A DNA stretch of 64,000 bases from Cellulomonas sp. Leaf334 (lineage in GTDB: Bacteria > Actinomycetota > Actinomycetes > Actinomycetales > Cellulomonadaceae), in NCBI RefSeq assembly GCF_001424195.1, contig NZ_LMOO01000001.1, forward strand, positions 1,036,569-1,100,568, in the 5' to 3' direction. The position numbers and the translations under genes are program-made. This document shows, in pieces, positions 38,997 to 49,924 of the stretch. The number at the start of each line of letters is the position of its first letter. The stretch's first letter is position 1. The notes under the pieces were generated by a model. It was not told where the DNA came from. It made no database searches and worked only from the letters and a program-made list of their open reading frames with translations.

Positions 38997-41050
38997 CCCG
39001 CTCGTGGGCCGGCCCGACCGTCACCAGCTGACGACGCGGTCCGCGAGCCCGTCGCCGGCGAGCCCCGCCCGGACGGGCTCGAGGAAGTCGGGGCCGACGA
39101 CCACGATGGCCACCGGGTCGGCGGTGAGCACACCCCGCGTGCCACCTCGACGGCACGGGCGGGCGTCTGCTCATCGACGCCGAGGAGACCTGCGGTCGCG
39201 TTGCCCTCGTCGGTCCACGCACCGGTGAGGGCGTAGAACCACTGCGCGGCCGCCACGGGGTGCACGCCGCCCGCTGCGGGGAACGACAGGTAGACGGGGT
39301 GCGACCAGCCGGAGGGCAGCGCCGCGTCGGCGGCGTCCAGGAGCAGACGGGCCGTCAGCGGCGGGTGGGCGGAGGCTTCCGCGAGACTCCCCCGCGCGGC
39401 GAAGCCCGGCGCGGCGTCGGGTCCGACGGCCGGCAGTGCAGGATGCACACCGCCCCAGCCGAACAGCGCCACCGCGACGACCGCCGCCCCGGCGAACGCC
39501 CGACCGGCCCGCGCGGGACGCGACCGTGCCGCGCGCACCGTGCTGAACAGCGCGGCGGCACCGACCGCGAGGAGGACGACCGACAGCAGCTGCAGCGCAC
39601 GCGTGAACTTCCAGAAGTAGTACCCGAGCGACCCGTCCGCACTGATCTGCAGCGCGGCGATCCCGGCGGCCGCAGCGAGTCCGACGATCACGACCAGCAT
39701 GCTGGCGGCCGAGCGCAACGAGACGGTCGAGCGGGCCCCGCGCCGCCGCAGGACGAGCAGGACGACGGCGACCACGACCGACGCGCCCGTCAGCAGCGCG
39801 GTCAGCCGCAGGGAGGCCGGGCTGATCCCGCCGTCCACCACGAGGATCGCGCCGACCTGTTGTCCTCCGATGACCGCGACCCCGTAGGCGGTGGCCGCCA
39901 GCGTCGCGAGGGCCAGGGTGGCGGTGCACCACGACGCCGCGCGACCGCCACGCCGCCGGGCGCGGCCCCAGGGCAGGAGGACAGCGAGGGCGAGGGGTGC
40001 GGCGAGGCACAGCAGGAGCGTCCAGTTGTGGGCCACCGCGACGACGGCCCCGCCCGCCGCCGCGGCGTGCACCGGCAGGATGATGCGCGCCGCGGGCACG
40101 AGCACGAGCGGCAGCGCGGCGAGCATGAGGGCGGCCACGAGGAAGTTGGGGAACCCCTCGGACAGCATTCCTCCGCCCGGGCCGAGCACGAGGGCCGACC
40201 AGGTGACGATCGCGACGACGGCGGCGGCCCAAGGTCGGCGACGCAGCCCGGGCAGGGCGCACACGCCCGCGACGACCACCGTCACGCAGACCACCGCGAC
40301 CGTCGCCATCACGCGCGTGTAGTCGACCAGGTCGGCCGCCGCGGAGACCCGCACCGGCGACACCAGCTCGAGCAGGGTCGCCGCGACGGCGTGGAACCCC
40401 TGCGGGTAGTGCGCGTACGCCCAGTGCTCGCCCCCCGGTGCCGCTCCGAGCTGCCCGATGACGACCCCGTGCTGACGCAGGGACTGCGTGATCCCGGCGT
40501 GGGCGGAGTGGTCCCACCCGGTCGCCAGCATCGCGAGCGCGGACTCGGCCGACGGCACGCGGAACCACGGCGCGAGGACCCAGACCGTGACCGCGGCCGA
40601 GCCGACCGGCAGTACGTCCACGGCGCGCCAGCGCGGGACGTACGACCGCAGCCGCGCGACCGGGTCGATCGCACCCGCCGCGACGCCCGCCAGCGTGCCG
40701 GCGAGGGCCGCGAGGATCACGGTGGCACGACCGAGCGTCCCGACCGGTCCGGGCAGCCACCACAGGACGGGCACCCAGCCGAGAGCGAGGCAGCCTGCGA
40801 GCAGCACCCGCCGCGCGAGGTCCCGCGACGTGGGCACGGCCAGGGTCAGCGCCACGAGGACCACCGCCGCCGCGGCGTGCTCGAGGACGCCGACCGCCCG
40901 CAGCGCTACGACGACACCGGCGACGAGGAGCCCGACGAGGATCCCCCGCCCCCGCCGCGCCCCCGGCCCTCCCGAAGCGCCAGGAAGGGCCGCAGGGCGC
41001 GCGACGGTGAGGGCGTCGTCGGTGACGTGCACTGGTCCCTCGCTGTCCAC
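38930..41050 (-). CDS. Polytopic membrane protein (DUF6541-like), 3' end apparently frameshifted
   Basis: The as-sequenced frame encodes 706 residues. Residues 1–about 639 form an integral membrane protein with about 14 helices and extracellular loops (GWDHSAHAGITQSLRQHGV, YAHYPQGFHAV), resembling DUF6541 proteins found in polysaccharide clusters. After …ARAVEVARGV the frame becomes low-complexity (CSPPTRWPSW) and overlaps the convergent gene by 67 bp. Shifting frame at the ACAC at about 39129–39133 instead gives VLTADPVAIVVVGPDFLEP and a stop at 39021–39023, just clear of that gene. The intact gene was therefore probably 39021–41050. The GTG at 41050 could instead be the GTG at 41032. Confidence 0.75.
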   Translation of the reverse strand: MDSEGPVHVTDDALTVARPAALPGASGGPGARRGRGILVGLLVAGVVVALRAVGVLEHAAAAVVLVALTLAVPTSRDLARRVLLAGCLALGWVPVLWWLPGPVGTLGRATVILAALAGTLAGVAAGAIDPVARLRSYVPRWRAVDVLPVGSAAVTVWVLAPWFRVPSAESALAMLATGWDHSAHAGITQSLRQHGVVIGQLGAAPGGEHWAYAHYPQGFHAVAATLLELVSPVRVSAAADLVDYTRVMATVAVVCVTVVVAGVCALPGLRRRPWAAAVVAIVTWSALVLGPGGGMLSEGFPNFLVAALMLAALPLVLVPAARIILPVHAAAAGGAVVAVAHNWTLLLCLAAPLALAVLLPWGRARRRGGRAASWCTATLALATLAATAYGVAVIGGQQVGAILVVDGGISPASLRLTALLTGASVVVAVVLLVLRRRGARSTVSLRSAASMLVVIVGLAAAAGIAALQISADGSLGYYFWKFTRALQLLSVVLLAVGAAALFSTVRAARSRPARAGRAFAGAAVVAVALFGWGGVHPALPAVGPDAAPGFAARGSLAEASAHPPLTARLLLDAADAALPSGWSHPVYLSFPAAGGVHPVAAAQWFYALTGAWTDEGNATAGLLGVDEQTPARAVEVARGVCSPPTRWPSWSSAPTSSSPSGRGSPATGSRTASSAGDGRAGPRAGQGTVTVRQPICGLVPAVALMP

Positions 41051-41090
41051 GCGCCGGCCGACTGCTTCGACCGGGAGTCGGGTGCGAATC

Positions 41091-44000
41091 TTACTGAGTG
41101 AAGAAGCCCTGGACGTCCACGACGAGATCGGTGTCGAAGGACTGCGAGTAGAACGACACCGAGCCGTTGGCGCCCACCGGCACCATGACGAGATTCGGCT
41201 CGTCCCGCCCGCGCACCACGTTGAGGTTCGACACCGTCGGCACCGGGCCGCCGACGACCGTCGGGAAGACGCGGATGTTCGTCGTCCCCCGCGGCGAGGC
41301 CGCCGTCACGTTGAGCACCACCGCGGTGGCCCCCGACGGGACGCCGCCCACGCCGGTGACCTTGAGCTGCGAGGTCACCCCCGCCCGCAGCGTCGACGAG
41401 AGGCCGACCCCGGACCGCGTGTCCGCGATGCGCGACGGGTCGACCGGGGTGAACCCCTGCCTCCCGGTCGGGCTGTAGTAGCCGGCCAGGTCGGCGATCA
41501 GCCACAGGTCGTGGCTCTGCGTGTAGAACCGCACCTTCCCGCCGTCGCCGACGAGGACGGTCACCAGGTTGGGCTGGTCCCGGCCGCCGGTGAGGTTGAG
41601 GTTCGAGACCGCGGGCGGCTCCTGCGGCTCGGACGCCGCCGGTCGCGGGTACACACGCACGTTGGTCATGCCGCCGGGCGCGACGCCCGTGACGTTGAGC
41701 ACGACCGCCGTCGCGTCGGCAGGGACACCGTTCACCCCGGCGACCTGGAGGTCGACGTAGTGGTCGTACCGGAGGCGGCCGGTCGGCACGCCGCCCGTCC
41801 CGTCCATGAGGTTCATGACGCGCACGGGGCTCACGGGTGTGTAGGCCGTCCCGCCGCCCTCGCTGTAGTAGCCCGCGATGTCGGCGACGAGGTCGGCCGT
41901 CGCGCCCTGGATCGCGAACCGGACGGACCCCTCCGCGCCGAGCTTGACCGTGACGAGGTTCGGCTGGTCGGCCCACTGGGCGAGGTTGAGGTTCGACACC
42001 GTCGGCACCGCGTCGCCCGACGCCGGGGTGGGGAACACCCGGACGTTCCCCAGCCCGCTCGGCGACACCGCGGTCACGTTGAGCACGACGGCCGTGGCCG
42101 TGTCGGGCACCTCCCAGCCGCCGAGCTGCAGGTCGATCGGCTCCCCGGGGACCACCCGCCCGGGCTCGACGCCCGTGCCGTCGCGGGTGTCGAGGACGCG
42201 CACCGGCTCGAGCGGCGTGAACCGGTCGCCGCTCGCGCCGACCGTGAAGTACGTCCGGTAGGCCTCGTCCTGCACGGCACCGTCGGCGTCCGTGAGCCCG
42301 GCGACCCGCAGCTGGTAGTGCCGACCGACCACGAGGTCGGCCGACGGAGTGATCCGGATGGTGTCGGTCGCCGGGTCCACCGTGCGGGTCGCCGCGACCG
42401 CGGAGCCCGTGGTGCCGTCGACGAGCCGGACGGTCGACGTCGTGGCGGCACCGGCCGGCAGCTGACGTCCCGAGACCACCGTCAGCGTCGGTCGGACGGG
42501 CACGCCGCTGCGCTGCGTCTGCGGTCCGTCGACGATCCACTCCGCACCTCCGGGCGGCTCGGCGAGGTAGCGGTTGCGAAGCACGTTGATCGTGCCGCCG
42601 GCGCTCGCGACGAGGACGTCGCCCCGCCCGTCACCGGACAGGTCACCGACGGCCAGCCCCCGTGCGCCGGTGTCGGAGGCCGTCCCGATCTGCGAGACGT
42701 TGGTCCGTGCGCCGAACGTCCCTGGCCCGGTGCGGCGGACCCAGGTGACGGAAGAACCCCTGCCGGAGAGGATGTCCGGCAACCCGTCCGCGTCGACGTC
42801 GAGGACCGCCGCGTTGCGCGACACGTACCCGGTGAACGTCGAGGTGGCGGCACCCAGGGTGTGGTCCGCCCCCTGGGCGTGGAACGTCACGGAGTTGCTC
42901 GTCCCGTCGACCCCGATCGCCAGGACGTCACCGTCACCGTCGCCGTCCACGTCCGCGACGTCGACGAACGCCGGCGCCTCACGCGTGGGGACGAGGCTCG
43001 ACGCGCCGAACGTCCCGGCCGGTGCCTGCGGGACGACCTCGATCGACGCGGCACCTGCGGGACCGGCACCGACCAGGTCGGGGCGACCGTCGCCTGTGAC
43101 GTCGCCGACCGCGAGCCGCACGACCGGCCCGGCCAGCAGCGTGACGGGGACGAGCGCGCTCCCGTCGTGCCGCAGGAGCACCGTGGACGCGGCGGTGGTG
43201 AGCACGAGGTCGTCGTCGCCGTCACCGTCGACGTCGGTGGCGCGCACGGCGGTGGCGACGTCGGCGGACAGCAGCGTGGCCGCGCCGAGGGTCCCGGCGC
43301 TCCAGGGCCACGCGCGGACGCCCGACGGGGTCGCGGCGACGACCTCGTCGCCGCCGCCCGGGAGCACGTCGGCCAGCACGAGCGTGTTGTCGACGAGCGC
43401 CTCCGGGACGACGACCTCGGCGCGGAGGGTCGTCGGCACGCCTGTGACGACCGAGAGGACACCCGTGCTCCCGTCCGTCGACGCGACGACGCCGTCGAGA
43501 GCGCCCCCCGGCACCAGGTCCCCGACGGCCACCTGCGACGAGGTCGCCGAGACGTCGTCCCGGACCAGCTCGGGGTTCAGACCGAGCTCGGTCCCGGCCC
43601 GCACGTCGAGCCGGTAGGACCCCCCGGTCGCCGCCGCCACGCCCCGGACCCTCAGGTACACCGTCCCCGCGGCCGCGACGGGGACCGTGGTGCTTTTCGT
43701 GCCGCCGTACTGGCCCGTGCGCGCGGTGCCCAGCCGGCGGTACGACGCATCGACGACGTCGACCTCGACGTCCGCGTTCGTGCTCGCCGTCAGGGTGATC
43801 TCGCGCCACCCGGCGCCGCTCACGGGCACGGACCACCAGTCCGCGTCGCCGTCCACGTCGATCACGCCGTTCCAGTTCCCGGCCGGCTCGGTCGTGGGGA
43901 GCGGGTGGGCGCGCGCCGGGACGTCGTCGTCGGAGTCCCCCTCGGCGCCCGTCGCCCGGTCCAGCGGCACGCCCCGGGTCTGGCCGAAGGCGGCCGACAC

Positions 44001-45278
44001 GTCGAGGACGCCGGCACCGAGGTACGGGTCGCGCCCACGGGACCCGGCGTCGCGCGCGGACGCCACGAGCGCGTCCGCGACCTGCGCGGCGGTCCAGCCG
44101 GGCTTGGCCTGGCGCAGCATCGCGGCGGCCCCGGCGACCAGCGGCGACGCCATCGACGTCCCGGTCCCCACGACGAACTGGGCGTCCCCCAGCGACGACG
44201 GCCCGACGATGTCGACCCCCGGCGCCGCGAGCGAGACGGTGTCGCCCCAGCTCGAGAACCCGGCGCGCGTGCCCCAGTCGTCCGTCGCGGCGACCGACAG
44301 CACACCGGGGACCTGCGCGGCGTACGCGGCGGGGTACAGCGGCGCCTCGGTGCCCTGGTTGCCGGCCGCCGCCACGACGACGACCTTCTTGCCGACGGCG
44401 TACTGCAGCGCGGCGAGGATCGCGGGTGCCGGTTCCGGCCCGGTGAGCGACAGGTTGATCACCGTGGCGCCCTTGTCGACCGCCCAGGTGATGCCCGCGG
44501 CGAGGTCGGAGTCGTTGCCGAACCCCTCGTCGTCGAGCACCCTGACCGGGAGGATCTTCGCGTCCCAGGCCGCACCCGCCACGCCGAACCCGTCGTTGCC
44601 GCGTGCAGCCGCGATCCCGGCCACGAGCGTGCCGTGGCCCTGCTGGTCGCTCGCGTCGGTGTCGTCGTCGACGAAGTCGTACCCGCTCGCGGTCAGGACG
44701 CGGCCGCCGGCGAAGTCCTGGTGGGTCGAGCGCACGCCCGTGTCGAGCACGGCCACCGTGGCACCCGCACCCCGCGTCACGTCCCACGCGCGCGGGAACC
44801 GCGTGAGGTCGAGGTAGGGCCACGTCGAGGACTGCACCAGCGTGTCGTCCGGCCACACCGCCGCGGACCGGACGTGGTCCACCTGGACGTCGGCCACCCG
44901 CGGGTCGTCGGCGAGGTCGGCCGCGACCTGCTCAGGGTCCTGGTCCCCCACCGCGACGGCCACGAAGCCGGTCGCGCCGACCGTGTCGTGCTCGGTCACG
45001 CCCGCGGCCGAGAGTGCCGAGCGCTCCTGCGCGTCGGCCACCCCGTCCACGAACCGGACGAGCACCTGGTCAGGCTCGGGCGCTGCGTTGCCGGTCTCGG
45101 GCACGCGGGGGATCTCCGTCCGCGCCGACGGCTCCGAACCGGTCGGGTCCTCCCCGCGCGGGACCGCGCCCGCTGCGGTCGGGACCAGCGACGTCGCCAG
45201 GAGGAACGCCGCGAGCGTCCCCCCGAGAACCGTCCTCGCGCGTCGTGCGCGCCTTGTCGTCGACCGCACCGACTTCAC
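41091..45278 (-). CDS. Secreted S8 subtilisin-like protease with FG-GAP and three C-terminal modules
   Basis: The 1395-residue secreted protease has a signal peptide (about 1–38), a propeptide-like region (about 68–138) and an S8 catalytic domain with D179 (VAVLDTGVRS), H215 (GHGTLVAGIA), oxyanion N307 and S375 (GTSMASPLVAGAA), so all catalytic residues are present. A beta-sandwich pre-C-terminal region follows (to about 550), then FG-GAP/VCBS-type repeats (about 550–900; DVDGDGDDDLVL), a Big_5-like domain (about 910–1010) and three modules at about 1018, 1141 and 1273. The modules carry VVLNVTA and (V/I)ADxxGY(Y/F) motifs. I chose the GTG at 45278 because AGGGAG lies about 9 nt upstream. It is probably a surface or secreted protease. 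Confidence 0.92.
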   Translation of the reverse strand: MKSVRSTTRRARRARTVLGGTLAAFLLATSLVPTAAGAVPRGEDPTGSEPSARTEIPRVPETGNAAPEPDQVLVRFVDGVADAQERSALSAAGVTEHDTVGATGFVAVAVGDQDPEQVAADLADDPRVADVQVDHVRSAAVWPDDTLVQSSTWPYLDLTRFPRAWDVTRGAGATVAVLDTGVRSTHQDFAGGRVLTASGYDFVDDDTDASDQQGHGTLVAGIAAARGNDGFGVAGAAWDAKILPVRVLDDEGFGNDSDLAAGITWAVDKGATVINLSLTGPEPAPAILAALQYAVGKKVVVVAAAGNQGTEAPLYPAAYAAQVPGVLSVAATDDWGTRAGFSSWGDTVSLAAPGVDIVGPSSLGDAQFVVGTGTSMASPLVAGAAAMLRQAKPGWTAAQVADALVASARDAGSRGRDPYLGAGVLDVSAAFGQTRGVPLDRATGAEGDSDDDVPARAHPLPTTEPAGNWNGVIDVDGDADWWSVPVSGAGWREITLTASTNADVEVDVVDASYRRLGTARTGQYGGTKSTTVPVAAAGTVYLRVRGVAAATGGSYRLDVRAGTELGLNPELVRDDVSATSSQVAVGDLVPGGALDGVVASTDGSTGVLSVVTGVPTTLRAEVVVPEALVDNTLVLADVLPGGGDEVVAATPSGVRAWPWSAGTLGAATLLSADVATAVRATDVDGDGDDDLVLTTAASTVLLRHDGSALVPVTLLAGPVVRLAVGDVTGDGRPDLVGAGPAGAASIEVVPQAPAGTFGASSLVPTREAPAFVDVADVDGDGDGDVLAIGVDGTSNSVTFHAQGADHTLGAATSTFTGYVSRNAAVLDVDADGLPDILSGRGSSVTWVRRTGPGTFGARTNVSQIGTASDTGARGLAVGDLSGDGRGDVLVASAGGTINVLRNRYLAEPPGGAEWIVDGPQTQRSGVPVRPTLTVVSGRQLPAGAATTSTVRLVDGTTGSAVAATRTVDPATDTIRITPSADLVVGRHYQLRVAGLTDADGAVQDEAYRTYFTVGASGDRFTPLEPVRVLDTRDGTGVEPGRVVPGEPIDLQLGGWEVPDTATAVVLNVTAVSPSGLGNVRVFPTPASGDAVPTVSNLNLAQWADQPNLVTVKLGAEGSVRFAIQGATADLVADIAGYYSEGGGTAYTPVSPVRVMNLMDGTGGVPTGRLRYDHYVDLQVAGVNGVPADATAVVLNVTGVAPGGMTNVRVYPRPAASEPQEPPAVSNLNLTGGRDQPNLVTVLVGDGGKVRFYTQSHDLWLIADLAGYYSPTGRQGFTPVDPSRIADTRSGVGLSSTLRAGVTSQLKVTGVGGVPSGATAVVLNVTAASPRGTTNIRVFPTVVGGPVPTVSNLNVVRGRDEPNLVMVPVGANGSVSFYSQSFDTDLVVDVQGFFTQ

Positions 45279-45303
45279 GCGTGAGCTCCCTCTGGTCCGC
45301 TGA

Positions 45304-45318
45304 TCCACGCGGAGGGTA
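45304..45318 (-). promoter_or_regulatory. Promoter of the S8 protease, -10 TACCCT, shared 15-mer
   Basis: On the minus strand this reads TACCCTCCGCGTGGA, with TACCCT as a TANNNT -10 box about 35 nt before the GTG. The identical 15-mer occurs at 46717–46731 before the related triple-module gene. Confidence 0.6.
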
Positions 45319-45384
45319 TCGGCACGAACAGGGCCTGACAGGAGGGTTGCGGCAAACCCGCCGGTCCCGATCTCTCGGCACGTC

Positions 45385-45423
45385 CCCGGGCGTCCGCGGA
45401 GCCTGGCCCGCGGGACGCCCGGG
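45385..45423 (-). terminator. Terminator after the triple-module gene
   Basis: CCCGGGCGTCCGCGG (45385–45399) pairs with CCGCGGGACGCCCGGG (45408–45423) with one bulged G, 7 bp after the stop of the upstream gene. It separates that transcript from the S8 protease gene. Confidence 0.75.
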
Positions 45424-45430
45424 TGCGGTG

Positions 45431-46693
45431 CTACGGCGTGAAGTAGCCCTGGACGTCCACGATGATCTCGGTGTCGAACGACTGCGAGTAGAAGGACACC
45501 TCACCGTCCTCGCCCACGGGGACGATCACGAGGTTCGGCTCGTCGATCCCGAGGTTCACGTTGAGGTTGGACACCAGCGGGACCGCGCCCCCGGCGGCCG
45601 CGGGGAAGACGCGGATGTTCGTCGTGCCGCGCGGCTGCGACGCCGTCACGTTGAGCACGACGGCGGTGGCGTCCGCCGGCACGCCACCGACGCCGGTGAC
45701 CTCGAGGTCGGCGGTGACACCCGCCCGCACCGTCGAGGCGAAGCCGAGACCGGAGCGCGTGTCGCCGATCCGGGCCGGGTCGACCGCGGTGAAGAGCTGG
45801 CCGCCGGTCGGGCTGTAGTAGCCCGCGAGGTCGGCGACGAGGAACGTGTCGTACGCGTAGTTGTAGAACCGCACCATGCCCTCGGCGCCGATCTGCACCG
45901 TCACCAGGTTCGGCTGGTCCTCGCCGTTGCCCACCGGGTTCAGGTTCGAGATCTCCGGCGGCTCCTGCGACGCCCCGTCCGCCGGGCGCGGGTACACGCG
46001 GATGTTGGTCGGCCCGAAGGGAGCCACCGCGGTGACGTTCAGCACGACCGCCGTCGCGTCGGCGGGCACGCCGTTCCTCCCCCGGACCAGCAGGTCCACG
46101 TGGTCCCTGAGCCCGAGTCGACCGGCATCGACGCCGCCCGTCCCGTCGCGCAGGTCCATGGCCCGCACCGGGCTGACCGGCGTGTACGCGGTGGCTCCGG
46201 TGGGGCTGTAGTACCCGGCGAGATCGACCGCGAGGTCGGCCGTCGCGCGCTCGATCGCGAACCGCACCGCACCACCTGCACCGAGCTTGACCGTCACCAG
46301 GTTCGGCTGGTCGGTCCACTCCCGGACGTTGAGGTTGGACACCACCGGCACGGCGTCGCCGGAGACCGGCGTGGGGAAGACCCGGATGTTGCCGAGGTCG
46401 CTCGGGCGCACGGCGGTGACGTTGAGGACGACGGCCGTGGCGTCGGCGGGGACAGACGTCCCCCCGAGCACCAGGTCGATGGGGGCCGACGGCTCGAGGC
46501 GCTCGGCGTGGCCGCCGGTGCCGTCACGCGTGTCGAGCACCCGCACCGGACTGAGCGAGGTGAACCGGTCCCCGCCGGCCGCGGGCGCTGCCCCGGCCGT
46601 GGACGGGACCAGCGCGATCGCCAGCGCGACCACCGCCACGACCCCTCCGAGTGCCGCCCTGGAGCGTCCTGCCCGCCATGCCGTCGTCATCAT
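45431..46693 (-). CDS. Secreted protein made of three VLNVT modules
   Basis: The 420-residue protein is a signal peptide (about 1–36, STAGAAPAA) followed directly by three modules of about 125 residues starting near 42, 168 and 299. Each starts (F/Y)T…P.R…D.RDG/SG, has a DATAVVLNVTA core, a NLVTV/NLVIV strand and ends D(L/V)xGY(Y/F). Module by module it matches modules 1, 2 and 3 of the S8 protease next door, not one another, so the block was duplicated whole. There is no catalytic domain. Function unknown; surface binding is a guess. The ATG at 46693 follows GGGAG by 7 nt. Confidence 0.85.
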   Translation of the reverse strand: MMTTAWRAGRSRAALGGVVAVVALAIALVPSTAGAAPAAGGDRFTSLSPVRVLDTRDGTGGHAERLEPSAPIDLVLGGTSVPADATAVVLNVTAVRPSDLGNIRVFPTPVSGDAVPVVSNLNVREWTDQPNLVTVKLGAGGAVRFAIERATADLAVDLAGYYSPTGATAYTPVSPVRAMDLRDGTGGVDAGRLGLRDHVDLLVRGRNGVPADATAVVLNVTAVAPFGPTNIRVYPRPADGASQEPPEISNLNPVGNGEDQPNLVTVQIGAEGMVRFYNYAYDTFLVADLAGYYSPTGGQLFTAVDPARIGDTRSGLGFASTVRAGVTADLEVTGVGGVPADATAVVLNVTASQPRGTTNIRVFPAAAGGAVPLVSNLNVNLGIDEPNLVIVPVGEDGEVSFYSQSFDTEIIVDVQGYFTP

Positions 46694-46716
46694 GCCCTGT
46701 CTCCCTCGGTCGTCGT

Positions 46717-46731
46717 TCCACGCGGAGGGTA
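46717..46731 (-). promoter_or_regulatory. Promoter of the triple-module gene, -10 TACCCT, shared 15-mer
   Basis: The minus strand reads TACCCTCCGCGTGGA, identical to the element at 45304–45318. TACCCT would be the -10 box, giving a leader of about 25–30 nt with a GGGAG ribosome binding site. Confidence 0.6.
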
Positions 46732-46800
46732 GCGCTGGGACGAGCCGCACGGAGCACATTGCGCGGGACTCACCCGTCCGGTGCGGCACACTAGGTGCCC

Positions 46801-47666
46801 ATGCGCGGAATCATCCTGGCCGGCGGCTCCGGCACGCGGCTGCACCCGATCACTCTCGGCGTCAGCAAGCAGCTCGTCCCCGTCTACGACAAGCCGATGA
46901 TCTACTACCCGCTGTCGACGCTGATCCTGGCGGGGATCAAGGACGTGCTGGTCATCACGACGCCGCACGACGCGGAGCAGTTCGAGCGGCTCCTCGGCGA
47001 CGGCTCGCAGTTCGGCATCTCGATCACCTACACGGTGCAGGCCGAGCCGAACGGCCTCGCGCAGGCGTTCGTGCTGGGCGCCGACTTCGTGGGCACCGAC
47101 TCGGCGGCACTCGTCCTCGGCGACAACATCTTCTACGGCCCGGGACTCGGCTCCCGGCTCCAGCGGTTCGAGAACATCGACGGAGGAGCCGTCTTCGCCT
47201 ACCGCGTCGCGGACCCGACGAGCTACGGCGTGGTCGAGTTCGACGACTCGGGCAAGGCGCTGTCGCTCGAGGAGAAGCCGACGAAGCCGCGCTCGAGCTT
47301 CGCCGTCCCCGGCCTGTACTTCTACGACAACGACGTCGTGGAGATCGCCCGTGACCTGCAGCCGTCGGCGCGCGGGGAGTACGAGATCACCGACGTCAAC
47401 CGGGTCTACCTCGAGCAGGGTCGGCTGCAGGTCGAGGTCCTCCCCCGCGGCACGGCCTGGCTGGACACCGGCACGTTCGACTCGCTGCTCGAGGCCTCGG
47501 ACTACGTGCGCACCATCGAGCACCGGCAGGGCCTCAAGGTCGGCTCGCCGGAGGAGGTCGCCTGGCGCCGAGGATTCCTCACCGACGACGAGCTGCGCAC
47601 CCGCGCCGAGTCGCTGGTCAAGTCGGGGTACGGAACGTACCTGCTCGGTCTGCTGGAGGAGGGGCA

Positions 47667-47670
<4 letters not shown>
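46801..47670 (+). CDS. rmlA: Glucose-1-phosphate thymidylyltransferase
   Basis: RmlA makes dTDP-glucose from glucose-1-P and dTTP, the first step to dTDP-rhamnose. The 289-residue protein has the nucleotide-binding signature [16 protein letters not shown], then [29 protein letters not shown] (metal-binding Asp) and [13 protein letters not shown], all typical of the short RmlA form. The ATG at 46801 is used; CACACT 8 nt upstream may be its -10 box, giving a nearly leaderless mRNA. It overlaps the acyltransferase gene by 4 bp. Confidence 0.95.
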
Positions 47671-49920
<2,250 letters not shown>

Positions 49921-49924
49921 CCGC

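Noticed and set aside
39123..39143. Programmed ribosomal frameshifting in the membrane-protein gene
   Set aside because: There is no canonical X-XXY-YYZ slippery heptamer and no evident downstream stem. A mutation, phase variation or sequencing error is more likely.
40488..45284. A 1598-codon open frame on the plus strand
   Set aside because: It is antisense to the S8 protease and the membrane protein, is dominated by Arg/Gly/Asp/Pro low complexity, has no domain or signal peptide, and is the expected by-product of GC-rich third positions.
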